Shown: positions 26,151 to 39,509, counted from the first letter of the stretch. The stretch: DNA of 64,000 nt from Adineta vaga (GCA_021613535.1 CP075497.1:2294001-2358000); one strand, 5' to 3'. A program made the numbers and translations. The notes: generated by a model not told the origin, from the letters alone.

Positions 26151-26758
26151 GATAATTAACTAAGAAATAAAAGTGATATGAATTGTACAGTGTTCATTAT
26201 TCTTACCTAATCGTGTTTAATATGTATATATTCAATGAATGATGATGAACTCGAATGAGAAGGAGAGGAGAAGAGAAGAACGCTAGGCAACCGACACGGC
26301 GGCCGCTCTTTGTCCGTTTTTCAACGGATATTCATTTTTCGTTGTCTTTTATCAACCAATAAAAAACATTGCTTTGGTTACTTGTTACTATCGAATATCC
26401 TCTGTTCTACTTCTTACAAGTACATCTCTTACGTCTTCATACTATGATAGTTTTATTATATCCAGAACAAATAATCTCATATCTATGAACATTTACTCTT
26501 ACGAAGTAAACGAATGATTTGAATTTATGACGCCATCTATCAAAATTGAAATTTTGTACAATCATTGTTGAAGATAAAGAAAAAATTCCAATCGATAAAC
26601 AGTTCATTAAGCCACTTATAAGCTCTTTTTTATTGTTTATAGAAAAAGAAACAGTTTACTGTCTTTCAACTAGAAAAAAAGGACCGAACACGGTCACAGG
26701 GTTAGAAAACAGTACACTAGAATGAAAAGATGAGCTTTTTGGAAAACATTTTGGGTAA
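26151..26758. other. Promoter region of beta-catenin B with a short GC-rich patch
   Basis: About 600 bases between beta-catenin B and the end of the next cyclophilin, both on minus. An acceptor-like TTAG lies 12 bases upstream of the ATG, suggesting a spliced 5' UTR. A GC-rich patch near 26286-26310 (with GCGGCCGC) stands out in this AT-rich DNA and may be a promoter element. Confidence 0.4.
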
Positions 26759-27885
26759 CTATTGTTTTGGCTTTTCACCATCTAATTCACCACAATCAGC
26801 AATTGTAATCTTCTTTTGAGTTTGACCGGATTGAGAACCTAACGCTTCAATTTTCTTCACTGTATCCATTCCATCGACAACTTCACCAAAGACAACCTTA
26901 ACAGAAAAAAAGAGATCAATGAAATGAACAAAACACAAAGATGTATTCGTACATGTTTGCCATCGAGCCAAGGTGTTGATTCTGTTGTAATAAAGAATTG
27001 AGAACCTAGAAAACCAACGATGAGAATTATCGAAGAGAATTCTGATCATTTTACCATTGGTATTCTTGCCCGAATTTGCCATTGAAAGTAAACCAGCTTT
27101 TTCATGTTTGATTTGAAAACTAGAATCGAATTTTAAAGTAAATATGATGTATATATTCAAATCAATTACTTTTCATCGGCAAATTTTTTTCCATAGATAC
27201 TAAAATAGATAAAATATAGATTTCGAAATATAAAAAGTTTACTCGTAGTGTTTGTTACCTATATCCACCTCTACCGTCACTAAAATACGAAAAGATTTTC
27301 TTTCGTGGGATTTTCAAATTGATTGATTTTACTTACTTTCGTTCGAAATCACCACCTTGTAGCATAAATTTAGGAATTACTCGATGAAAAGTTGAATTTT
27401 TATAACCAAATCCTTTATCTCCAGTACACAAAACTCGGAAATTCTCTAAAGAAACTCCATAGTCTTCATTTCCTTTGAACTTTCTTTCTCTTCATACCTG
27501 CAGTTTTTGGAACCACATCATTATAAAGCTAATATTTTTCAACGGAAAAAAAGTTTTTAAATCTAATCATTAAATTTTAATTCAACTAACTTGAAATGTA
27601 ATACGTCCAAGTGGCTTATTTTCCACATTTACATCACTAAATTTCCAAAAATAAAATAAAATATCATAGAAACAAAAAAGTAAATTACAAGAAACATTTT
27701 GATCGAGGAACATCTTTTTTCGATGATCCGCCACTGAATATTCCAAATGTTCGTTGTAAACCACATGATTTCTGTGTTAATAAAAAGAAAATCTCGTTTT
27801 CTTTTTCAATATAATAAATTCAATCAAATGATAAAACCTGAACATTTGATGTAAGAACAGTTCGAAGAAGTGTACGTGGAATCAT
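26759..27885 (-). CDS. Mitochondrial-type cyclophilin (peptidyl-prolyl isomerase)
   Basis: Ten exons: 27885-27838, 27771-27689, 27636-27591, 27528-27498, 27445-27337, 27279-27259, 27199-27170, 27119-27055, 27005-26953, 26896-26759; 207 aa in frame. The N-terminus [16 protein letters not shown] is Arg-rich, without acidic residues and amphipathic, as in mitochondrial presequences, and total length equals that usual for cyclophilin D (PPIF). The catalytic domain has [23 protein letters not shown] and TPWLDGKH. A 21-base exon matches the microexon of the cytosolic cyclophilin, and the 31- and 109-base exons also match, showing common origin. Two extra introns split the region equivalent to the 148-base exon. 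Predicted role: matrix protein folding and permeability-pore regulation, by family knowledge. Confidence 0.88.
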
Positions 27886-28207
27886 TCTTCTTATCAGTTT
27901 ACTTTTTTCAAAAAGATCTACAAAGACAATGGAAGCACAAAAAAAATTTTTTTATTCATTATCATTCGTCAAAATCATGCGAAAGGAGATTAAATAAAGA
28001 GACATTACACACGCGCACACGAAAAAAAAATTGACATATTCAGATCTCAAAAAAACAAACAAACAAAGAAACAGAAATGATAATAAATGGATTGATTAAA
28101 AGAGATATCTAATCTTCTGACATAAGTAGATCGATATATATGTATGTATAGATATGTATATATGCACACCAATCAAAGAAATTCTACAACTACATTTCAT
28201 TTCATTT
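27886..28207. other. Short spacer between cyclophilin and beta-catenin A
   Basis: About 320 bases, serving as 5' flank of the mitochondrial-type cyclophilin and 3' flank of beta-catenin A, both on minus. No gene seen. Confidence 0.45.
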
Positions 28208-30922
28208 TCACAAATCTGTATCGAACCAAGCAGCCATTTGAGGATTATTATGAGAAGGTGGAGGTGTTTGATGATGAATTGATGAACGAGGTGAACCTTG
28301 CATCATATCTCGATCGCCAACTAATACTTGATTATCCATTAAATTTCCAAGACCACTTCCACCAACACCTTCGGATGCATAATAATTCATTGTTGGAACA
28401 TCATGAAGTGGCGGTGGTGTTCCTCGATATGGATTCGAATACGAACCACCAGTTGAACCATTAGCCATGCTATAATGCTAAAAATAAACGTTTATTCTTA
28501 ACTAATGAAAACAAAACATTGAAAACTTACATTATTCGTCATATGTTCTTCACGATACAAAGCTGAGGTGACATCTTGTGACAAACGTTTTTTCATATCA
28601 TACGGTTTATCATCCGATAAACGAAATAAAATTGCTGCGGCATATGTAGCTTTAAACGAAAGATATAGTATTATAATTGATTTCGAAAGAGAATTTTGTT
28701 TAACTCACCAACACCTTCATCGTTCGATTTAAGTAATTCAGTTAATTTTGGTGTACAATTCTGTTTCTCAACAATTTCTGCACATAAACGATCATTCACA
28801 AGTTCACATAAAACACCAGTAGCTGCACGTTGAATTGGAACGCTCGATGGTGGATAGAGAAGCTAAACATATAATAATAATTAAACAGAAGAGAGAAAAA
28901 ACAAACGAATTCATACTCGAACAAATAATGGAATACAATCTAAATCACGTATAATCATTCGATTTTGTTGATCTTTTGCAATAATATGTAGAGCACTAAC
29001 ACATGCTTCAAGTATATCATCCATTCGAATATAATTATCAATTAATTCAACATTTGGTTGTTGTCTTTGTAATTCTTGATGACTTCGAACAAGTAATTGT
29101 GCTAATTTTTGTATTGAACCTGTTTCACGTAAAATTGGAAGATTATTTGGTGATAAAGCTAAATTTCGAATTAAACTTATTGTTGATTTAATAATTGGCC
29201 ATGAATATAATGATGGATTAAGTAATTCAATAATTGGTAAAAGACCATTGACATTTCGAACTGTATCTTGTGCTTCACCAGCATGAGAATGTCGAGATGT
29301 AATATGTCTTAATGCACAAATCGCTGGTTCTAAAATTTCTTCTTTATCATGACCTTGTACAATAGCATTGATCAAAGCATGAACACCATTCGATTGAACA
29401 ACAGCCATTTTATTATATTGATTATTACATGTTAAATTGGATATGATACCAACTGCACATGAGACAGTAATTAGATCATTTGTTTGTAATAATTCAATGA
29501 GTAAACGAAGTAATGAATCGAGATTTTCCTAGAAGGAAAATTCAAAAAAGAATTATTGAAATTCAGAAAAATTTGGTTTTCTACGAACTAATTTAACAGC
29601 TTGATCAGAAAGATTTCGAAGAATTTGTAAACAATTTTGTTGAATACGTAAACTTATCGGTTGATATAATTGTTTTTCAAGTATTTGAACCGCATTTTTC
29701 GATATCATCACTATTTTTATCGAAGGACTAACAGATAAAACTCGAAGAAGACGTGTTGTTGTCCATAAAAGTTTTTCATAATCAGTTAATTCTAATATAC
29801 GTAACAATTGTTGTGGACCATTGCTTGATTCAATAATAATCTAAATACAGAGTTGATTTTATTCAAAAATTTGTCTTCACAATAACATTTATTTTAGGGC
29901 GTCAAATGCGTCACCAAAAGAATATAACAAGAAGCTGTTTTTTCATTGTCTATGATGCAAAACTTACCAAAGAAATGAGAAAAATATCTTCTGAATGAAG
30001 GAAATGAAACAATCTCAAAATTAAAGATAGATCCGTTCTTATTTACCTTTACTTCTTCATTATTAAACGCTAACATATGAAGACAATCAGTAAGTATAGC
30101 TAAGAATTTCGGATTGGAACTATTCAATAATCCAACCATTTTTTGACAACCACCACAACGAAGAATTTCTAATTTCGCGTGTTCTAAATGTAATAATAGA
30201 TTGTGTAATGTTGATAGAGAATAATTAACAACTGATTCAATTGATGAACTAAAGAGAAAAAAAGGCATGAAATTTTGAGATAATGAACATGAAATACTTT
30301 ACTCTAAAAGTCGAACAAGAATTGGAATAACACCACCTTTGAAGAGAAGAAGAAGGCCTTGTTTTTGTTGAGATAAACAATGAAAAACTCCGGCAATTCC
30401 ACGACGTGTTTCATCATTAGCGCGTGGATTTGATATTGCTTGAATTAATGCTTGAATCATTTGTGGTGTTGTTAAAGCTAATCGACTTGCTTCTTTCTTA
30501 GCTAATGTATGTAATATTAATGCAGCTTGTCCTGAAACAATTGGATCATCATCATTCAATAAACGAATCAATTCCGGAAGAGCCTTTTCCGTTATATCAG
30601 CATCTTCTTTATAATTTATAATATCAATAACAGCATTTTTTAATAATTGAGATGGTTCAGAAAGTTTCTGAACTGCTGTAGGTTGACCATTGACAAATTG
30701 AGGTGAAGCCGTAGGCATTGATATACCACCAGATACGCCATCTTCGAGTGTTTCAGGAAAGATTGCTGCACGAATACGTTGAGCACGTGTTGAACTTAAT
30801 TGAACATTCATCGATTCGATATGTTCCTGTATCATATAATCATCCATATTACCATTACGAACATGAGAACGATGACCATGTCCATTCATTCCATTTGATA
30901 TTGGATAAGTTTCGTAATCCAT
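28208..30922 (-). CDS. CTNNB1: Beta-catenin paralogue A, full-length adhesion-type
   Basis: Exons 30922-30303, 30248-30047, 29840-29589, 29528-28917, 28862-28709, 28649-28531, 28477-28208 give 742 aa. The N-terminal region contains [19 protein letters not shown] at residues 44-62, the alpha-catenin-binding segment, followed by [10 protein letters not shown] and twelve-type Arm repeats ([49 protein letters not shown]). The last repeats are present ([35 protein letters not shown]) and the tail ends in AWFDTDL, the PDZ ligand found at the end of vertebrate beta-catenin. No DSGxxS degron is present in the 44 residues before the alpha-catenin segment. It should link cadherins to alpha-catenin at the membrane and may also act in Wnt signalling. 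A cadherin-like receptor lies just upstream on the same strand. Confidence 0.92.
30737..30790 (-). other. Alpha-catenin-binding segment of beta-catenin A
   Basis: Codons 45-62 encode [18 protein letters not shown], nearly identical to the helix through which vertebrate beta-catenin binds alpha-catenin. It has no counterpart in paralogue B. Confidence 0.8.
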
Positions 30923-31986
30923 AAGGCAAAACTAAGATCAGAGTAAAGTAAAATATCAATCGAGAATGTATGTATGTATGTATTGTACGAGTTTAAACTG
31001 TATGCTGATTCGCCATATTGTTTATTTGATAGTACATTGAACAAGTTAAACAAATAAACAGAACAGAATGGACAAATAATTGTTACAAAGAATATTTCTA
31101 AAAATATTCAATTTTTAGTTATTAATTTAAAAAAAAATTAATAAAAAATACATTGTAGAACAATAGTATGAATATCAATTGTGACAATAGATGGCGCACA
31201 TCGATACAATACCATCGAACTGACCTATTCATGAGAGAGAGAGAAGCTCATAAGAACGATCGATAATAGTGTTCATTATTTCTAGTTTAATGTTATAAAT
31301 GTAGAACATATTACAAAAGAATAGGACTTCATTTTTTCATGGTGATTCGAAGGACATTTTGTGTAAATACGAATGAACTATTCTTTGTAAATATGTCAAG
31401 AATAATTTCTTAATAAAAGCTTATTGATTGTCTTACGGTTGAAAAATCTTTGAATTTGATTATCATAATATCATCATGAATAACTGTCAATAAGTTATAT
31501 AATGCAAAAAGAAAAGAACGATCGATTTTTAACGAAAGTTTTCTTTTGTTTATCTTGTCAATTTTAAATCAAATATTGATTTCATTAATTTCATTTGGAA
31601 AGTATTTATTCTGATAGAATAGCCTTCATAAGTAAAGTAATCACAAAATGGTAATGAACAATACAGTAAATATATATACTTCTACTTCAAACAACCAGAT
31701 AGAATAGAGATGAAATCAAATGTTATTTTATGTCTTCTCCTTTTTTTTCCACACTAGTGGTATTGAATCGTCAAGAAATGAACCATTTTTTCGTCTAATA
31801 TAGAAATTTTATTATATAATTGCTAATCTATCATTAACCGAACAATAATGTAAAACAAATTGAATAAAAGATTTTTTAAAAAATCAAATAAGAAACAAAA
31901 AGGGACAAAAGACACATGTATATAACTTGTTTTTTCGAAGAAAATAAAAACAAAGAAACATCCGATTGACTTCAATTCATCATCTT
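30923..31986. other. Promoter region of beta-catenin A, no gene
   Basis: About 1 kb of AT-rich DNA. It includes a short TGTA microsatellite near 30967-30982. No coding region supported. Confidence 0.45.
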
Positions 31987-34900
31987 TCATACAAACACTG
32001 TCAAATACTCGTTCAAATGTCGACTGTGAATGTTTCTCGCATTAGATTGTTGCTGTAATAAGGCTGATGCTGATGTTCCAAGATCGGTTCCAGCACCACT
32101 GATCGATGACTGCAATGAAAAAAGATTTTAGTATAAATGAAAATTCTAGCTTTTTGTTTCCGTTGTATTATTTTCATGCAATTGATTAATAAAATAATAA
32201 GCAAATAATTAAGAAACAGCAAATCTATTTATATATATATATTATATTAGTTATACAAGAAATAAAACGAGTAATGAAAAAAAAAAACTAAATTTAGCAA
32301 CGAGTAGAAGCAATCGGACTGAATCGAGCATTATAATAGCAAAAGCTGTTGTCTCCTACTTCAACTGTTGCTGCTGCTGCTGTAGTTGTTGTTTGCTGTC
32401 GACAAGCATCAGCAATGGTTGTCGCACCTGAGGAGGAGGGAGAAGAGGAAGATAAGAATAAGTGAGTTGACGTGCTCGATAATAATGTATAACAATGAGA
32501 ACAAATATGATTAATAAAATGATTAGAATTAGAACAAGCAAGACAAGCATTAGTTAGTGGTTGAATTTTATTGTCTACCTCATGTGATTCTGATATAATA
32601 TCCATTGCATCTTCCGATATAACAGGACGTCGAAGATCAAGTGAACGTTTTTGTTGTTGATTATTCACCCATTGCTTATCTTCATTAATTGTATCCAAAT
32701 GTGGATGTTCAGTTGATTCACGAATAGTTGTACGAAATGAACCTGTATTCGTTGTTGCTGGTCGATCAGAAATATCGGATGAACTTGATGAACTACTTGT
32801 CGAACGATTATCATATGTTGATAATAATTCTTCAATTGTTGTATTTATTGGTGGTTCACTAACTTTATAATGTCCCGAAAGAAGACGATTATTAATTGGT
32901 GATGATGTTGTTTGTTCACTACTATTCGATGAATCATCATCACGAACACCCAAAGCATACGGTGATGATTCAATAATTGGAGTTTTAGATTTTAAAAATG
33001 ATATACCTTGTGCTGAAGAATTTTGATGGATCTTAAAAAATGGTGGAACACGATGTTTAGCACGTTGAATATTGTAATAAATAATAATAAATAATATTGC
33101 AATGATAATCAGTATAAATGCACTAACACTTGCAATAATCGCGTAAGTTGTACTATTATCCATTGATCGAGATGTAGCAATTGTGGATGTTGGATATATA
33201 TTCGATTGAAAATTGCGAATGGTTACAATAACATCAGTTGAAAGATTCATTTTTAATGTTGAACAAATTTGTTGAATAAGAATTTGAAATTGATAAGCTT
33301 CTTGAATAGATGATGTTGAGGTATTTAACCATGTTAAATTACCTGTTGAAGAGATAGAGAATAAAGAATTGAATGAACCAAGAATTGTATATTGCACTTG
33401 ACAACGATTATCTTTGATAACCTAAAGAAGAAACAAGAAATACTTGCGAGAAATGGATTCTTTTCTTACTTGAATTGTACCAATTGTTGATAAAGAATTA
33501 TTAAGTGGATAATCTGCTGAGAATAGATAAGAATTCATGAGAAATGATAAAGGTGTATAGAGATAAATATGAAGATCTGTTTGATCTGACTAAAATTTTG
33601 AAGAAAAAGAAAACACAAATCTATTTTCTAATTGTTTATCTATCAAAATTCACTTACATATTGACCATCAGATACATTCAAAACACAGACACAAGTTTGA
33701 CATACAGGAAGATTTTGAAAAGTCGTTAATTGTAATTGAAATAGACGAAGACTATTGAATAAAACGAAATATATTCGTAATTCTTCTCTCTCAAATGATT
33801 TTACCTAGTTTTTATAATTTGCAAATGAAGTAACGATGAATCACATGAATAACTAAACGCTAATCTCGGATTCTATCATAGAAAACACATAGTACAATTT
33901 ATCTAATTGATCATATTCTTCTTACCGCATCCATATCACTAACAGTTCCATTAATTGTTGGTATTTGATCGAGATTATTCATTGTATATCCAACCAAAAT
34001 ATACGGTGAAGAAAGAAATCGTGGTGGATAAAGATTCAATTCATAAATATTAACATGTAAGACAGCTGTTGTAAATTTAGTTGGATCATTTTCTTGTTCA
34101 GCCTAAATGATAAATGTCAATAACAATCAATCTTATTCATTTCATTTTACTTTAATCAAAAGATCAAATTGTCTTGTAGAATCTAAATTTGTTTGTAGAG
34201 TTATAACACCTGTATATTTATCAATTGTAAAATACATATCTAAAACAAAAACTATAGATTTTTAAAACATTTGATCTTCGTTCAGATTTACTTGATGTTG
34301 AAAATGAATAAATGATGGTTGTATTGATTCCAAGATCTTGATCATAAGCAAAGATACGTCCTTCTTTTGGTACGACTTCATATCCCTATTAGACAAAAAA
34401 GCAGAATAAATCGTTCTTCTCGTGTCAAATATGCAATTAAAATCAACTATACAATTGTCGTATCGATGGAAATATTCAAATGATATGATGTTGAAATTCG
34501 AAATTTTGGATCTAAATTATCTACATCAATTAAATGTATTGAGACAATCGTTTGTGAAGATAATGATGGATTTCCATTATCCTATTTAATAAAACAAAAA
34601 AAAATGTTTCTTCATAAAGAAATCTTCTTGGCAAATCGAATTCATTTACTTGGGCGACGATGATTAAATTAAAATTTGATATCATTGAATTATAATCAAG
34701 TGTTCGAACTAATACCAGACTTGCATTTGTAGAGCTTACCAATCGAAAATATGACTAACAACAAACAATCAATAAAATCATCAAGAAATTTTCTTAAGAA
34801 ATTCTCTTACAGCATAGGACGAGAGACTATTTTGTAAAGAATAGGAAAAGGTACCCGATGTACCTGAATCAGCATCTGATGCTGAAATTGCTGTTGATAC

Positions 34901-35720
34901 AATGATATTAGTTGGTGTGTTTTCAGTAAGATTTAAATGATAGATCGATTTAGAGAATACTGGAGGATTATCATTAACATCAATTAGATCAAGTTGAAAA
35001 TCGATATCATGAATCGATTTATCCGATAAAACTGTACATTCAACAATAAAACGAAAAGGATTGGGAAAACCATTCGATGTCCACCATTCATAATCCAAAG
35101 CTAAAAGAAAATCGATAGAAGATTTTCAAAAAAAAAGGAACATTTTACCAGAACGTAAATAAAGATCAGTAAAATTTAAAGTAAAATAATCCGTTCCATT
35201 TGTTTTAACATCTGAACTATTATAGATCAATCGAGTAGCGATTTCCGATGATGATCCAGTGATTTGTAAACGTGCAACAAGATTTCCTGTTTGAGTATTT
35301 TCGGGCATTGTTATAATTTGAAGTGCAGGTAGAAATTGTAGTGTACATGGTTGACCTAGAGGGAAAAAAACAAACGGAAAGATTTTCATTAACAATACTT
35401 TGACATTGATCATGTTTATCAATCTGATTAACGCATTAAAAGCGGCGTATTTGATTTTCTTCTGTTTCCATCCGTCATTCTATATTCTGTCGGTTTGTTG
35501 ATATACACTCAAAAGTTGTTCTCTTTTCGAACAATAATCAATGAATACTAATTAGTTGAATTCTTCTATCGACACATATGTTGACCGTTCAATCACCCTC
35601 ATTTTCAAGTTAGTTGAGCATATTGAAGTAGTAAAAAGACTTACCTTGTGCATACGTCGTTGTAACCATTAAGACAAATAGCAGCACGAGGCTGATTTCG
35701 TTGATGAGAAGAGTACTCAT
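31987..35720 (-). CDS. Cadherin-like single-pass receptor
   Basis: Exons: 35720-35645, 35355-35149, 35100-34811, 34754-34650, 34581-34453, 34385-34292, 34239-34151, 34102-33926, 33872-33805, 33751-33658, 33589-33470, then 33421. Residues 1-25 are a signal peptide (ending TTTYAQ). The ectodomain has a cadherin linker (DVNDNPPVF) and DADSGTSG, plus weaker repeats with DVDNLDPKF and YDQDLGINTT. A hydrophobic span (IIASVSAFILIIIAILFIIIY) separates it from a Ser/Thr-rich tail. If exon 12 runs to its own stop the protein ends at 32294 (858 aa). Alternatively a donor at 32360/32359 joins an exon at 32109-31987 that encodes 40 residues in frame, ending LNEYLTVFV. Both fit; the outer limit is given. 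No classical catenin-binding motif is visible in the tail. Confidence 0.8.
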
Positions 35721-38700
35721 CGACCAGATGATGGATGACCATCAATTATAATAGCAGTCAATCTGAATAGAACGAAGAAATCTTCATATTCTTTAGATAA
35801 AAATTCTTGACAAAAGAAAATGTTCTTGAATTATTCAAATCGAAGAATACTTCATGTTTTATTTTAGTAGGAGGCAATCTTTTCATTTTACTCTTAACTA
35901 TAATGGATGTAATGTTCTTATTCTATGAAAATGTTTCTTTTGACTATTTCCATTCGTCTTCTCCTTCATTCTATTGTTTCAAATCGAACGTGCTTAGTAG
36001 TTCAGTCTGCCTTTCTTTTGTTTCTGTTATGTTCAGGTGATTACGCACACACACGTACACAATACTCATAAGATGCGACTCTCGTCGTTCCCATCAACAA
36101 CTATGTGAAGGAGCAAAAAGAAAGAAAACGTTCTAATCATTCATTTTTCTTTGTCATCACCTCGAATATACCACATCATTTTTCAAGTGTGTCTACCTGT
36201 ATATGTACGAAATGTCAGATGAAAATTCCGAAGGGTAATTTATGTAAACATTAAGCATATGAATATGTATGTTACGGCTGAAATGGGACTTTCGTCAAAT
36301 TTATTCTAATGAACTATAAAAACTAAGAAATATCGAGAAATTTTCGTCGTATTTTTAACATATGTCATGAAATTCTCAAAGGGTTTTATAAACAAGATTA
36401 TCTCTAATCAAATCTTTAAACAGATTTATTGTTTAAGAAAAAAAACACGTCGTAGATATCACAATGACTTACTGTAATGTCCAGTCAACTTCGAATGACT
36501 GATCGATTAACGTTTAGATTCGTATTGTTATTTGTTTGACTAAGACAAACTTTTGTTCAATGCCAAATCTGTTTAACTTTTCCATACACATGCTCAATCA
36601 AATCTATAATAATCATCAAAAGATAGAACATGTCTATATACAATTGAAATATAATGTTTCGAAACGGAGAAAAAAAGAGAGTGAGAAAGAGAACTGTACA
36701 ATAAGTAAGAGAGGGAGAGAGAGCACACCTTTTTCTTCTCTTCTCACCCAATTACCATGAAAAAGAAAGAGAGAAAGAGAAAGAACAAACATGAACGTAA
36801 GTGCAATAGTACCATCCTCTTCAGAACGAGATTACCCTTGAAACCTTTTATTCATTTGATTTCTTCTTTTTTCTTTCTATTAAAAAAAGTAAATGGTACG
36901 ATTTTATTCACATCCTTTTCTTCTGTCCTCGATATGAATTATTGAAAAAAAAATGAATAAGAAGCAGATTTTTAATTACCATCTGCCTTAAGATTGGATA
37001 TTTTTGAGAAAAGAAAAGATTTCCGGAAATCAACTCAGTTGTTGATTATGAAAAGAGGTCGAAACTATACATATCAAGAAGTGTGAAACGGAAATTTTGT
37101 TTCCTATCTCGTCTTAAAATCTATTATAGCCGTTAGTCACGTATCGATTCCAAAAGAACATTGGTCAGTTAATGAGACAAAAATGTGTGGAAAATAACAG
37201 ATCGATGTAAAGAAATATTCGATCTGATGATCAAATAGTGATTAGACAGTGCAAGTGAAAACGATCAATATGACACGTAGTAACAATTGATCTCTTCAAC
37301 TTCGCTCATCTATCTTAAGAGTGTTTATATATGCAACGGCAACTGACGAAGAGACCTGACAAGTGTTATGCAAATATGGATATATATTCACGATCGAGGC
37401 GTGTTATTTGTCAACGAATAATAAATACGGATGATCATAGATTGAATTGATTCAAATGAAACATAGATCAGCAAGTGAAAGATATGTACTGTTGATTTTT
37501 TTTCTTCCATATTCAATTAATCTCAACTTGAATCTCATCTTCTAATTAGATTGCTATGTTTCACGGTTGGAGTAGTTTTATACTCATCATGTATCTTTCG
37601 AGATGATTGTAGACCGATAAAAAATCGAAACAATGACAACAACAACAATAATAATAACGATGATGATTACACCAATTGAGTAAAATGTTCAAAAGAAGAA
37701 AAGAAGCAAGTATAATTGGTTGTATATATACATTTTATAAACTCTCCCATCACTCACTCGAAGGTGAACGATTTGTCTCTCTCTTTTTTTTGTCTCGTTG
37801 TCATCATCATCATCATCGTATATCTACATACATCGATTATGATCAATCTTCTCTCTTCGCACGTACTTCAGTCGTCCTACACCTATCTTACAAATACATC
37901 GTTCACCGTTCGTTAATGTGTCTCGCATGAGCAATTCTCTTTCTCATTCTCTTCTATACATACTTTTAGTCATCTCTCTAAGAATCTCGTTCAAATGCAC
38001 AATAACTAGATTCAATTTGATCAATTGGTAACTATTTTAAAATTACATCACATTTCATATAAAAAAATAGCGTTCGTTATTTGTCTTAATTTGATATGAC
38101 TGTCTATCTAATGAGCCAATACAAGCTTGAGAATTTAAGTAGATAGATGTAAAAAGAAAAATCTGTTGCTCATTTTCAATATGTAATTAAATCGACGACA
38201 TTTTTCTTCCTTAGAGAATATAAATAATGATGAATCAATTTCTCGAAAAGATCAAACTTGCTAAGTATGTACCGCCAACAGGTGAACCAGCTTGGTCATC
38301 AGATTCGCTCTACTACCATTGATTAAAAGAAAGAAAGGCACAGGCAATTTAGAAGGAAAATGATATGCTATACCTGGAAGCAAAAGTTTACAATGATATA
38401 AATACATACTTGACGAAGAATGATAACAGGATCAATGATTATACAATGAACATTTCTTTTCAGTTCTATAAGTTTGCCTAGTAGTTATGTATGTTTGACG
38501 TTCACCTATTATATTCCTTGATGATTAGTGATGAAAAACCAGCGATTATGATGTGTATGTACGTGTATTAAAAAAAAGAAAGAGATTGTTTATGGTACTA
38601 AGAATGAGATCTTATTTCTCGAGGACGACTTTTGCCTGTTAGTAAAAAGAAAAAGTGGTGTAATTTGAACAAATATTGTACTTACGTATACAATAAAAGA

Positions 38701-39509
38701 CGACTTAAACATATGGTAAAATTTCCTATTTCTCGGCTAAGAATGAATAGTCAGTTATACCTGTATAGATCAATTTTTCTTTCGTTCGTTCGTTCGTTCA
38801 TTCTTCATCGAAGTGTCAATTGAGATTTAGGTCGGTGTCATTTTTTTCTTCTTCTCGTTGTTATCAAATTGCATCATCTTTGTCATCGTTGGCTTGTCGT
38901 CTAAGTCGATTTGAATTTGAAGGAAGTTCAAGACCTATTTATTTAAGCTTCTTTTCTGATTTGAGAAAGGAACAGAGACTAAGAGGAATATTAAAGAAGA
39001 AGAAAAAAGAAAGAAAGTAAGATGACCAGACAGAGCAACGAGCCATATCATATATCATTGAGCTGCTAGACGCTGATCAAATTTGTCAAGCATACTAACA
39101 AGCAAGTTACTTATTTTCCTATTACACCGTTTGATCACATCCGCTCTCGTTTGTATTCGATTGAAAATCGAAAAAGAAAGAGAGCGAAAAACACCACGAA
39201 ACGATGAACACGAGTAAATTATAGTGAAGATTCAATAGTAATTGTAAAATGTCTCATATACATGTCATGCTCATACCTTTTCATTTGTATTATGACATTC
39301 AATAGAGAAGAGAAAAAGATGAAGAACAAATCATAGATAGATATCAATGAAATTTTTTTTTCTTTTGTTTTGACTCGTTCACTAACGCATTTTATATGAT
39401 CAAAATGTTTATTTTCTTAGTTTTTTTTCAAACATGAATTACAGTAAAAGCGGTTTTTTTCCTCTATCATTTGACACGAAAAAAAAAGAAATATTGCAGC
39501 ATAAAAAGT
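35721..39509. other. Long intergenic region, no gene recognised
   Basis: About 3.8 kb between the cadherin-like gene and the end of TRAPPC3, AT-rich with homopyrimidine stretches and short simple repeats (CATCAT near 37802, TTCG repeats near 38780). Short frames such as 38227-38325 have no recognisable relatives. It probably carries long-range regulation for the cadherin-like gene. Confidence 0.45.

Noticed and set aside
37620-37900. Simple ACA/CAT repeats as a possible CRISPR or satellite array
   Set aside because: Irregular trinucleotide runs without spacers or a regular unit.
38227-38325. Short plus-strand frame beginning MMNQFLEKIKLAKY
   Set aside because: Only about 31 codons, no neighbours or homology that I recognise.
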